Assembly (NCBI GenBank): GCA_003427395.1
Contig: BFEA01000073.1
Location: 1,908,010 to 1,935,691 of the forward strand
Direction of reading: 5' to 3'
Source of the DNA: Chara braunii
Taxonomy: Eukaryota; Streptophyta; Charophyceae; Charales; Characeae
DNA length: 27,682 nucleotides
A program made the position numbers and the translations under genes. The notes under the pieces are model-generated. The model was not told the DNA's origin and did not search any database. It worked only from the letters and a program-made list of their open reading frames with translations. Position 1 is the stretch's first letter; every line of letters starts with the position of its first letter. Of the stretch, positions 9,723 through 17,906 are shown piece after piece.

Positions 9723-10165
9723 TTACTCATTTCCATCGTAGCTCTGCTTCTTTATCTTTCTCTCAATCGAGTCATGATCTTCCTCTTCAGTCGACTCTGT
9801 ATACTTTGCACGGTATCCATAATTCTTTCAACTTCAGTAACATGAAGCAGACGAGGCTCTCCTTGCTTCATGCACTTAACTATTGGCATGCTGGCTTTAT
9901 TCCCAAGGTGAGAAAAAGTGTCAGGCATTTGCTCCGGACGAAGAATGTTCGTCCAGTACAACCGCCGCCTTTGCTGTGGTGATACCCACTTCGAACCGAT
10001 GAACACAGGCACAACTTCCCTTAAGTATTTCGTAATCTCAAATCTATCTTCCCATTTCATTGAGAAAACATTCTCAAGCAGAAACCATTTTGGCTTTGTC
10101 CCCTTCATTGCTCTTAGCACACCACCAAATAATATACTTTTCGGCCCGTGCAATCCATGTTTTTT
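9723..10165 (-). pseudogene. C5-cytosine DNA methyltransferase, C-terminal catalytic half (motifs VI-IX), frameshifted
   Basis: The frame runs through KKHGLHGPKS, then KPKWFLLENV (motif VI with the conserved ENV), then QQRRRLYWTN (motif VIII), then TEVERIM (a motif IX-like segment, compare TE-ER in DNMT3). After TEVERIM one base seems to be missing near 9817-9819. The open frame then runs in the wrong phase to 9752, while the next frame continues with a family-like GY-YTES segment and ends at a TAA at 9723-9725. There is no ATG; the open frame begins at a TTG or in an exon, and a TGA sits just upstream. The segment that normally links motif IV to VI is at its start, so it would join directly after the GSPC half. 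On this strand it lies before that half. Confidence 0.78.
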
Positions 10166-10339
10166 CCTTCACCCTTCCCCGAAGCTCAGGCTTTACCAAG
10201 TCCACATACATTTCCCCTGGGTCATTTTACCCGACCTTTCTCAAGTCTTGCCAATTCTGCATGCATATCATCCTCTATCCTTTCCTGCCCTTTTCTTAAT
10301 TGACTTTCTGTGTGCAATGCTCGGTTCGTCCCTTGCGCA

Positions 10340-10730
10340 CTTCTCTTCTTGGGAACCTTGTCAGACCTTCTTCTCAAGCCCATGCAAGCCAATTACTCAT
10401 CCATTTCACAACCTGCCAGTCCTTTTCTCAGGCTCGTACCAATTACATGCTCAAGTTCTTTCTGCTCTGGCGTCTTGCCAGACCCCCTTTTCTCAGGCCC
10501 AAGCAAAATCAATTACAAGTCTCTTTCTCTCCTGGCGTTTTGCCAGACCCCCTTTTCTCAGGCCCATGCAAAACCAATTACAAGTTTCTTTCTTTTCTGG
10601 CATCTTGCCAAGCCCCCTTTTCTCAGGCCCATGCAAAACCAATTAAAAGTTTCTTTCTTTTCGGATGTCTTGCCAGACCCCCTTTTTTTCAGGTCCATGC
10701 AAAACCAATTACAAGTCTTTTTCCATGCGT
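10340..10730. repeat. 65-bp minisatellite, about 4 good and 2 degenerate copies
   Basis: Blocks of ccccttttctcaggcccatg followed by caaaaccaatta recur with starts at about 10481, 10546, 10611 and 10676. Older copies lie near 10362 and 10425. Since 65 is not a multiple of three, repeat peptides move between frames, which argues against coding. It lies just upstream, in minus-strand terms, of the methyltransferase C-terminal half. Confidence 0.9.
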
Positions 10731-11694
10731 ATTTATTGGTAGATGGCACACCTTCCCCCCACTCAAAACACGATGTCCCTATCGCGCGACTGGTTCTCAC
10801 TCGGAGGTACGTAGACCTTCGGCCCACCAACCGCAGTCAAGGACACAAGCCCACCCGCTTCACAAAAGGAGGAGTGATCAGTTCCTCCCCAGCGGACGAC
10901 GCCTCATCCTCCTACTCAGTCCGACCTTTCTTCTCTTACGTGGCGAACACCAATACTGAGGTTCCTCCTCACGTCTGCCAGGCAGGTCCAATCCAAGCCT
11001 CTAAGGGCCTCGTCTAGTTGTAAGAGCGTTCCTCGCGAATCGTTCCTCTCGAGTGGTGATTTTCTGGATCCGGCCTCTTCCTTTCAAGAGAGTTGGGGCT
11101 CTCAATTAGTCCGCGAGTGCAGTTACGAAGACCTCACAATTAGTCCCAAAACGGTTGTAATGTTCCGGCAGGGCAGTGTCAATGCCCCGTGCTGGTGGCG
11201 GACTTCACCCAGTACCTCGCCAGCCTCTCCCCTTGGACAGTGCCGCCCAACTTAGCGCGGGCAGCCGCGGTTCGATCCAAACGGTCATGGCACCCCTCTA
11301 TGACATGGCGTGTGATTGGAGAGTAGCAAAATAGACTAGATGAGAATGACTCTCTCGCCCATTTGGCTCTCTCGCCCTTTGACGTTTAGGCATTCAACAG
11401 GAGGCGCAGTTTGAACTCCACGACTAGAGCTCATTGTCGGGGTCAGTTCCGGACGTCCCGCACCGATCCAAGTGGTAGGTGCCTTAGTCCTTTAACCCTC
11501 ATCCTCTTACAAGAGGAACAGGTCGCGCTGAGACTTTTGCCCTTACAGGGGTAGAGGTCTTTGAGGTCGCGGTGCATGCACCGGTATCCCCCTCTTGCTG
11601 AGGCCAAAGACTAGAAGAAAAGAGAAATTTAATTTCAATGTCATTTCTAAGTCCATTTCAAGTTGCCTAGGGTCCCCTGTTTATGCAATGCAAT
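10731..11694. other. No gene recognised
   Basis: No domain-like ORF on either strand. It contains a perfect 14-bp palindrome, CGGTGCATGCACCG, at 11570-11583. A ggttcgatcc word near 11269 resembles a tRNA B box, but no cloverleaf can be drawn around it. Confidence 0.5.
11570..11583. repeat. 14-bp perfect palindrome
   Basis: CGGTGCATGCACCG is self-complementary with a CATG centre. The flanking bases do not extend the symmetry. Confidence 0.85.
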
Positions 11695-11699
11695 TTCCA

Positions 11700-11940
11700 G
11701 TACTCAATTCAATTCCCATGCTCAATCTCATTCCAATGCTCAATCTCATTTCAATGCTCAATCTAATATTCCTTCCAAGGCTGAGTCCAATATCTTTTCC
11801 AAGGCTGAGTCCAATATCTTTTCCGAGGTTGAGTCCAATATCTTTTCCAAGGGTCAGCTCTTTCCAATGTCTTTTCCAAAGCTCAGCTCTTCCAAATGTC
11901 TTTTCCAAAGCTCAACTCTTCCCAATCTCATCCATCTCAG
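11700..11940. repeat. 18-bp then 24-bp short tandem repeats
   Basis: It begins with three units like attccaatgctcaatctc and passes into three to four 24-bp units of ccaaggctgagtccaatatc plus tttt. It then passes into variants with ccaaagctcagctcttcc. On the minus strand the 24-bp unit reads as an eight-residue LGKDIGLS repeat. The ORF has no other support and is probably incidental. Confidence 0.85.
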
Positions 11941-11999
11941 GTAGTCATGCAAAGGGACCCCAATGCCAATTCCAAAGAATGACCCTTGTCACAGGCCAT

Positions 12000-12205
12000 T
12001 CCGAACAACCTGGTTAGGGTCGTTCTTTCCAATTCCAAGTCGAACAGCCTGGTTAGGGTCATTCTTATCCATTGCAATCGGACAGCCTGGTTAGGGTCAC
12101 CCTTATCCATTTCAATTGGACAGCTTGGCTAGGGCCATCCTTGTCCATTTCAATTGGACAGCCTGGTTAGGGCCATCCTCGTCCATTCCAATGTTAGTGC
12201 CCGAG
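12000..12205. repeat. 39-bp minisatellite, 5 copies
   Basis: The block ggacagcctggttagggtc recurs near 12011, 12051, 12089, 12127 and 12167, followed by a tcctt-tccatt-caattgg variant. The period is 38-40 bp. The ggttaggg word looks telomere-like but is embedded in a longer unit. Confidence 0.88.
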
Positions 12206-13170
12206 GGGGTGGGCCTCGAGGACACGGATCCTATTTCGTCTCAGGGGTTAGAAGGTGGCCATCTTCTTGGGTTTTTACGCATGCTTCTTCGTCTTCCTGA
12301 TGCCATTTGTCATTCTTATATCCATGTATACATCCGGCTTAGCGTCTAGTGCTCGGGTTGAGGATCACGACCCCAAGCAGCACTAGCCCGCACAGCCGTT
12401 CAACCATTATAGGAAATGCTTACTCATTTTCAATGTTTCCCCCTTTCTGACCTCTCATAGGCTCTCAATGCACTGGACTTGTCCGGGATAGGTTGGATTA
12501 GGCTCCTAGGAAAAAGGATTATTCATGCCTCTTTACCCATAGGTCCCCTAACCTCTCACAAGGACTCATGCAATGACTCATTCAACCATGAATACACAAT
12601 TCTCAAAGGAAAAATTCTTTGTCACCGACTTTTCTTCCAATCTTCAGCAGTCCACACATCCTTGTCTGTCTCTCAAGACAGAGTCAATCGTCCCCAGTCC
12701 CTCTCTTACTACAAAAAATGTTCATATCTGCGAAAGGAGCGAGTACTTATACAAAGTAGCACTGGTTATCTAGCCTCTACTAGTCTTGTCAGGTTGCAAT
12801 TTTTCCAAAAAAAACAAGGAGACAAAGTTCGAATGCAAAAGCAACATTACAGACCCGTCTCATCTAGACGCCTTTGTTTTCCCTTGCCTTTCTTAAACAA
12901 CCCCAACCTTTCATAGTTCCTTGCTTAAGTGCGACGTCCCTCATGCCGTTCCTGAAGAAGCAACTACTGGCTAACCAGTCCTTGGCTAGCTTCAGGTTAG
13001 AAAGTTGTCCCATTGCAGTGCATTCTCATAAAGTTCCAATGCAAAACTCAAAATGACAGTTCTTCCTGCCCAGGTATCAGCCCCTCTCAATTTCTAACTA
13101 ATCCTCCCGTTAAGTTTTACTACCCCCTTACTGCCCAGTTGCCCTGCGCCGAGCCTCCCTTGCACGCTCA
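12206..13170. other. No gene recognised
   Basis: Several plus-strand open frames of 60-145 codons lack domain signals, and none matches the minus-strand coding bias of the neighbours. I see no repeat, RNA gene or LTR signature here. Confidence 0.45.
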
Positions 13171-13978
13171 TCAATCTCTTGTTGCATTTATCTTTTTATC
13201 TTTTGCAGCTGAAGGAGCGTCTTCTCCGTGAAGAAGGTTGTTGGGGATATGTCCTCTCCCCTGCTCAACTTTTCCCTCCCCTTCATTGCCCACTGATATC
13301 GGAAGATACCCCGGGTCGCTGGAAGTTGGCCCAAACTCTCTTATCCCTTTGATCAAACCAGTCGCTGGAAGTTGGCCCAAACTCTCTTATCCCTTTGTCC
13401 TTTTCTTCCCCCGGGTCTTCCTCTCTTCCCCGCACTTCCCTTGTAGGTGTTGTCACTTCATCCTCTTCGTCCTCGCTGCTGAGGTCTATGACTTTAATGG
13501 CCTTCTCCTCCTCCATCCTCTGCCTTCCTCCGAGGCTCCCCTCTTCCTCACTACTAGTGTCGCTGTCCGATGGGAGGACTATTGGCTCCCCTTCTCTGGG
13601 AGGTGACGGCCCCCACGTCCCTTGTTTTTTCCCTCCTCTGTTTATGACCTGGTTGTGGTCAAATCCCACGTACAATGTTTTTTTTCTGGAGCTTGATTCT
13701 CCAGCCTGTCTTGTTGGCTGCTGCTCGCTAGGCCGGTTGATAGCGTTGCTGTCATTCTCATTTTCGAACTCCATTCTGTCTTTTCTTATTGTTCTCTTCC
13801 TGCCTGGTCCTGTCCATCCATATCGGTCAGCGCATCCCCTCATACGCACACATTCCCTCCCATCCCCATTTGCAGGTTTGCAAGCCTTCCCAGAACCCTT
13901 GCTTGCCCCCGTATAGTTGATAATCCCACTGTCCCTTAGAACGTTTGGCACCTTGACCCAACACATAGGTATCTCATG
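13171..13978 (-). pseudogene. Acidic ORF with tandem SUMO-interaction-like motifs, frameshifted
   Basis: Family not recognised. The open frame (M at 13966, stop at 13283) starts with a Cys- and Gly-containing region and continues with a basic stretch (GPGRKRTIRKDR). It then has two hydrophobic-plus-acidic cores, EPIVLPSDSDTSSEEE and IKVIDLSSEDEEDE. Such V/I-x-V/I-D-L-S-x-E-D-E cores are typical of SUMO-interacting motifs, often found in chromatin proteins; this is by analogy only. A 46-bp duplication near the 3' end shifts the frame. The pre-duplication frame appears to continue to a stop at 13171 (…AAKDKKINATRD). It lies downstream of integrase on the same strand. It could be an extra ORF of the retroelement, a 5' exon of a gene ending in the methyltransferase, or unrelated. 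Confidence 0.5.
13315..13397. repeat. 37-bp direct repeat with 46-bp offset
   Basis: gtcgctggaagttggcccaa and the following 17 bases are repeated exactly at 13315-13351 and 13361-13397, with a 9-base spacer. The 46-bp offset is 1 mod 3 and breaks the acidic ORF on the minus strand. Confidence 0.95.
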
Positions 13979-14106
13979 TAGTCAATCGAGAGAAGGTTAA
14001 CCGACCCCCCGTTTTTCAGGTCAATTTATAAGAAAACCATAAGGCCATTTCAACCAAACTCCACACCAATCTATAGAGTGCACTTCTTACTAACATATTT
14101 AAAAAA

Positions 14107-14186
14107 NNNNNNNNNNNNNNNNNNNNNNNNNNNNNNNNNNNNNNNNNNNNNNNNNNNNNNNNNNNNNNNNNNNNNNNNNNNNNNNN
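14107..14186. other. Assembly gap (80 N)
   Basis: Eighty undetermined bases flanked on the right by 40 A. The true length and content are unknown, so nothing can be said about continuity between integrase and the acidic ORF. Confidence 1.

Positions 14187-14226
<40 letters not shown>
14187..14226. repeat. Poly-A tract beside the gap
   Basis: Forty A at the edge of the gap, equal to poly-T on the coding strand of the retroelement. It could be the cause of the gap rather than a poly(A) tail, because the element reads the other way. Confidence 0.9.
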
Positions 14227-14228
<2 letters not shown>

Positions 14229-14308
14229 CAAAATTGCATTTTCAGGCAATTTTGGCATGAAACACGTCATCCAAATTTCAGGATTTGGTCCCTGTTAACC
14301 ATTTGTGA

Positions 14309-14421
14309 GTCAATCCCCAGAATTGCCCCGCAAGAACTATGGTACATTGTCCCAGCCCATGGATACCTCGTGTAAACAGTCCCCAGAGTTGCCCCACAAA
14401 AACTATGTTACATTGTCCCGT
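14309..14421. repeat. About 67-bp diverged direct repeat
   Basis: The block cccaga(a/g)ttgccccgcaag (one or two changes) is followed by aactatg-tacattgtccc, and appears twice, about 67 bp apart. It lies just 3' of integrase on the coding strand. It is non-coding as far as can be seen. Confidence 0.75.
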
Positions 14422-14566
14422 GCTCCCAACCCCACTCATACTCAGCTTAGGCAGTTACCCCATGTTCCACAGAAAAAAAAAGGAAACGACACAAAACGAA
14501 CAACCCCCGCAGTCATGATCACTTCCACAGGAAGGTGGTGCAGGACTACAGCCCGTTGCCTCTGTT

Positions 14567-15736
14567 TTAAGCTGTCAATTCCCCTGTTTCCCTGTCCTGA
14601 GCCTCTTGTAACCATTGTTCCACAGGATCCCTGCTCAAAAACCTGACCAGCCTCTGTCCCGAAAATGGTCCTCTTATGCTAGTGCCATCAAGATCCTCAA
14701 GTTCAAACGTGTTCAGTCCCACCCGCTTAGCAATCCTGTAGGGCCCTTTGAACCTCTTTCCCAGCTGCCCAGACCACGTGCTTTCAAGAGCCGAGTTCCT
14801 AACTAGCACTTTTTCCCCTACTTGGAGCGGCTCTTGCCGAATATTCTTCACCGGGTCCCACCTTGCTTTGTCCCTCATTCGACTATCCATCACCCGCCTG
14901 ACCACATCCTCCAAGGCTTCCTCATTTCTCACGACCTGTTGGCAACGTGCGGCAGTTAGTTCTTCCGTAGACATGTGCGGATTGTCATCTAGTCTGTTCC
15001 AGGTAGGAACAAGGGCTTCCACCGGAAAATCGATCCCCCTCCCGTACCAGAGTTCTGTCGGAATACATCCCGTCGTCCTTTTTGGCGTCATGTTCTTAGA
15101 GAAGACCGCCTGCTTAAGGTATCGAGGCCAGTTCCCCAGGTCATCCGCCGCCAACTTAGCGATCGTGTTTTTCAAGGTCCGATGCCCCCTTTCTACAGAT
15201 GCATTGGCCTCAGGGTGGTATGGTTCAATGATCTTGATAGGTACACACAGCGTCTTGAGCCTGCTTAGCACTTCGTGATTCACAAATTTCGTCCCATTAT
15301 CTGCTATGAACCTGCGCACAAAGGGGTGCCTTAAGTAGAAGTCCTCTATCCAATCGGCCACTCCCTTACCCGTCTTTCTCTTAAGAGCTATTGCCTCCAC
15401 GTAACCACTGAGGTTGTCCCTTGCATCCAAGATATACCTGTATCCATCCGTTGATACAGGCATAACCGCAAGGTCAAGGTAGACCAGGTGCCTCGGCCCT
15501 AGTACCCGGGTAGGTCTAAGGGGCTCGAAGACACGTGCGGAACTCGTCTCCTGGCATATCAGACATGTTTGGCAGTACGTCGCCACCATGTCTGCCATAC
15601 CTGGCCAGAAGTGAAGTGGCGCGATTTTTGCCAGTCTTCCTTTGGACAACCGGTGCCCTCCGGCTAACCCATCATGCATTGCTTGGATTATGTCCAACTG
15701 CCTAGACCTTCCGCATACGACACGCCTAAACATCAT
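14567..15736 (-). CDS. Retrotransposon integrase
   Basis: It inserts the cDNA copy into the host genome. The 389-codon frame carries an HHCC zinc-binding site (His21, His28, Cys55, Cys58) and a complete DDE catalytic triad. The acidic residues are Asp88 (YLDLA), Asp146 (ADNG) and Glu182 (SVERGH), with exactly 35 residues between the last two. A GPY/F-type C-terminal module (KRFKGPYRIA) follows, and no chromodomain is visible after it. It ends at a TGA. The frame upstream is shifted by an apparent extra base near 15763-15768, where a GHLFKKEEGMM lead-in joins the tail of the preceding ORF. The listed M is therefore internal to the original polyprotein. No premature stop is present, in contrast to gag and protease. 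Confidence 0.95.
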   Translation of the reverse strand: MMFRRVVCGRSRQLDIIQAMHDGLAGGHRLSKGRLAKIAPLHFWPGMADMVATYCQTCLICQETSSARVFEPLRPTRVLGPRHLVYLDLAVMPVSTDGYRYILDARDNLSGYVEAIALKRKTGKGVADWIEDFYLRHPFVRRFIADNGTKFVNHEVLSRLKTLCVPIKIIEPYHPEANASVERGHRTLKNTIAKLAADDLGNWPRYLKQAVFSKNMTPKRTTGCIPTELWYGRGIDFPVEALVPTWNRLDDNPHMSTEELTAARCQQVVRNEEALEDVVRRVMDSRMRDKARWDPVKNIRQEPLQVGEKVLVRNSALESTWSGQLGKRFKGPYRIAKRVGLNTFELEDLDGTSIRGPFSGQRLVRFLSRDPVEQWLQEAQDRETGELTA

Positions 15737-16052
15737 TCCTTCTTCTTTCTTGAATAGGTGACCGTGCCTGCCTCAAAACATACTTCTCAGCTTCCTTCCT
15801 TGCCTTGGGGCTGACTTCCGTATGTTGCTTATTTCCTATAAGCAGCAGACCGATTTCTCTAAAGATACCCTCATACATTTGGATAAGGAAGAATTTTCGT
15901 CCCTTCTGGTCGGTGTCTTGCTCCTCCTGAGCCTGGTTCACTAGGTATTGTTGTTCCTTTCGCGTCCAGGTTTCTACAATGCTCATCACGACCTCCCGTC
16001 CCCCTTCAACAATCATTGCCACCAGTTCCTCTTTAGGCCCAACCGGTGCTCC
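15726..16052 (-). pseudogene. Pol connection between RNase H and integrase
   Basis: It is in frame with the reverse transcriptase ORF but separated from it by a TAG at 16053-16055. It reads through a charged helical stretch (ETWTRKEQQYLVNQAQEE) and ends in EKYVLRQ. There the frame is lost by an apparent one-base insertion before the integrase zinc domain. This is the usual tether region; no second RNase H is recognisable in it. Confidence 0.75.
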
Positions 16053-17906
16053 CTACGAATCCTTCTCGTCTTTGCGCCTAAGCGTAGTGACCGACCCTTC
16101 CCTGAGCTCCGCAACTACCGCAGGCGCGCCTTTTCCCAGGGTCTGAATCGGCAACTGACTAGTTGTAGGCATGGGGTCTGCCATCTCGTTGTCCATGACA
16201 AGGGTTCCTCCTTCGTACTCCAGAAAGACATCAATTGGTTCTGCATCCTTTATTCCCTCCGGCGTGATACATACCCTACTCAGCCCATCCGCCCTATTTC
16301 GAAGCCCCGCAATTCGTTCGACCTTGTAGTCGAATTGCCATATGAAGCCTATCCATCTGTCGACGGTTGGGTTTATAAGCTTGTAATTCTTTAATGCTCC
16401 GGCAACGTTGGCGGGATCGATCCTTAGGATAAATCGTCTCCCAAACAGGTACGCCTGAAAGGTCTTAAGACAGTGCATGATCGCTAAGACCTCTTTCTTG
16501 AACTGTGAGTACTGCCGTTCTGCCGAATTCAAGGTCCTACTTTCAAACCTGATCGGTCTTTCCTTGCCCTCCTCGCTTTTCTGTATCAATACTCCACCTA
16601 CTGCCAAGGGTCCTCCGTCTGTTTCCAAGATAAAGGGTCGTCCTACTTCGTCATTGAAGCAGGGTGCTGCTAAGGTAACCTGATCGGAAGATAGGATATC
16701 TTTCAGGGTCTGGGCTGCCGCTTCCCTGTCCTCGGTCCACTCCATAGTGCCACCTTCCCTAATCATCGTGCGGATAGGCTCAGCTATCTTTGCGAATCCT
16801 TTGATGAAGATCCTCCAGAACCCGACCACCCCAAGAAAGACCCGAACTTCCGTCGTGGTGCGCAGGGGTGCCGGCCATTGGGAAATCTTATATGTCTTTG
16901 CCGGGTCGGGTTTCCTTCCATAGGCCCCACAACGAAACCCTAGTATGGTCCTTTCTGGGACGACGAGGATGCTCTTGGGTCCACTTGCGGTGATATTAAA
17001 GACCAAAAACCGTTGGAGTAGATCCTTGATATCGTGCAGGTGATCCCAGACAAACTTTCGTACGTCTGGCTCGACCTCTGTCTCATCTTTGTTTTGCGCG
17101 CCTTTTATGGGGTTATCGTCTATATATGGCTCGCATCTCTCCGAGAACATGTCCCCTGCTACGGCAAGCATTCTCCTCTTCGCTTCTGCCACTGCGTTTG
17201 TGAAACCCATAGGGGTCACTTGCATCTGTAACTGCCCTACCGGTGTGTGCATAGCGGTGTACGGCCTATCCCTCGCATCAAGCGGCAGTTGGTCACATCC
17301 TGAGCACAGATCTATCAGGGAGTAAATGCTTCGCCCAGCGTGGGATTCTGCCAGTAGGTCGGCTTGTGGGAGCGATCCCGCATCCTGGATCGTTACTGCG
17401 TTCAGCTTCTGCAAGTCCTGGATCCACCTGAGTGTTTTGTTGGGCTTTCAGAAACCGAACCACCTGTTCGCATAGGGGGATGCGGTGGGCTCGGCCACAA
17501 ACGAATCTATTTTGGCCCTAAGTAATTCAGTGACTTCCGCCTCTATCCCAAACTCATAGGCAGACCCTTTGTCGTTCCAGCATTCGTGTTCCACTGTGTG
17601 GATCCTAACGGGGGAAATCAATTTTGTGTCTAATCGATCTTTCTGGTGGTCATTGAAGGCAAAGGCTAAATGGAACTCCTGACACGCTTTCCTTATCAGC
17701 TGCGTCTCTTTCGCTGTTAGGAACCCTTCTACCCCTATCTTCATGGTATCCGCTATCTCATCAGGTATCAAGTGTCCTTCCACTGCTCGCCTCTCCCTTA
17801 TTACCCGCAGGATTTCCTCCTTCTTTTCCATGACCTCTTCCTTTGACGTTTCTACTAGGATCGAGACCGGTTTGGCTTTCTTCCCTACGGGTTTGTATTT
17901 TCGCAC
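16053..17906 (-). pseudogene. Retrotransposon reverse transcriptase-RNase H with one internal TGA
   Basis: It copies element RNA into DNA and degrades the template. One frame from 17906 is interrupted only by a TGA at 17448, in the ANRWFGF*KPN segment where family members have Arg (CGA to TGA is one transition). In the 453-codon part after it, Asp35 (SLIDL) and the YIDD box (97-100) give the polymerase triad. PMGFTNAVAE is motif B. RNase H keeps all four acidic residues: Asp266 (ETDGG), Glu308 (KKEVLA), Asp333 (RIDP) and Asp376 (RADGLSR). SGCDQ replaces the usual SGY-Q. The frame ends at a TAG (16053) that is itself premature, because the connection region continues in phase. It lies in the -1 frame relative to gag-protease. 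Confidence 0.93.

Noticed and set aside
9124-10165. Calling the methyltransferase a plant DRM because of the order VI-IX then I-IV
   Set aside because: The motif VI and VIII sequences resemble DNMT3/phage-like enzymes, the first half ends in a stop, and the second begins with a strong ATG and lacks motif V after IV. Kept only as an alternative.
10300-11017. Two long overlapping plus-strand frames with repeat peptides
   Set aside because: The 65-bp period is not a multiple of three, so repeat peptides pass between frames, as expected for non-coding repeats.
11255-11290. tRNA B-box-like ggttcgatcc
   Set aside because: No matching A box or cloverleaf upstream on this strand.
12011-12190. Telomere-like ggttaggg words
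   Set aside because: They occur once per 39-bp unit and are not in tandem, so they are part of a minisatellite.
1240-12205. Possible CRISPR array
   Set aside because: Repeats are long, directly tandem and diverged, without unique spacers of constant length, and the context is eukaryotic.
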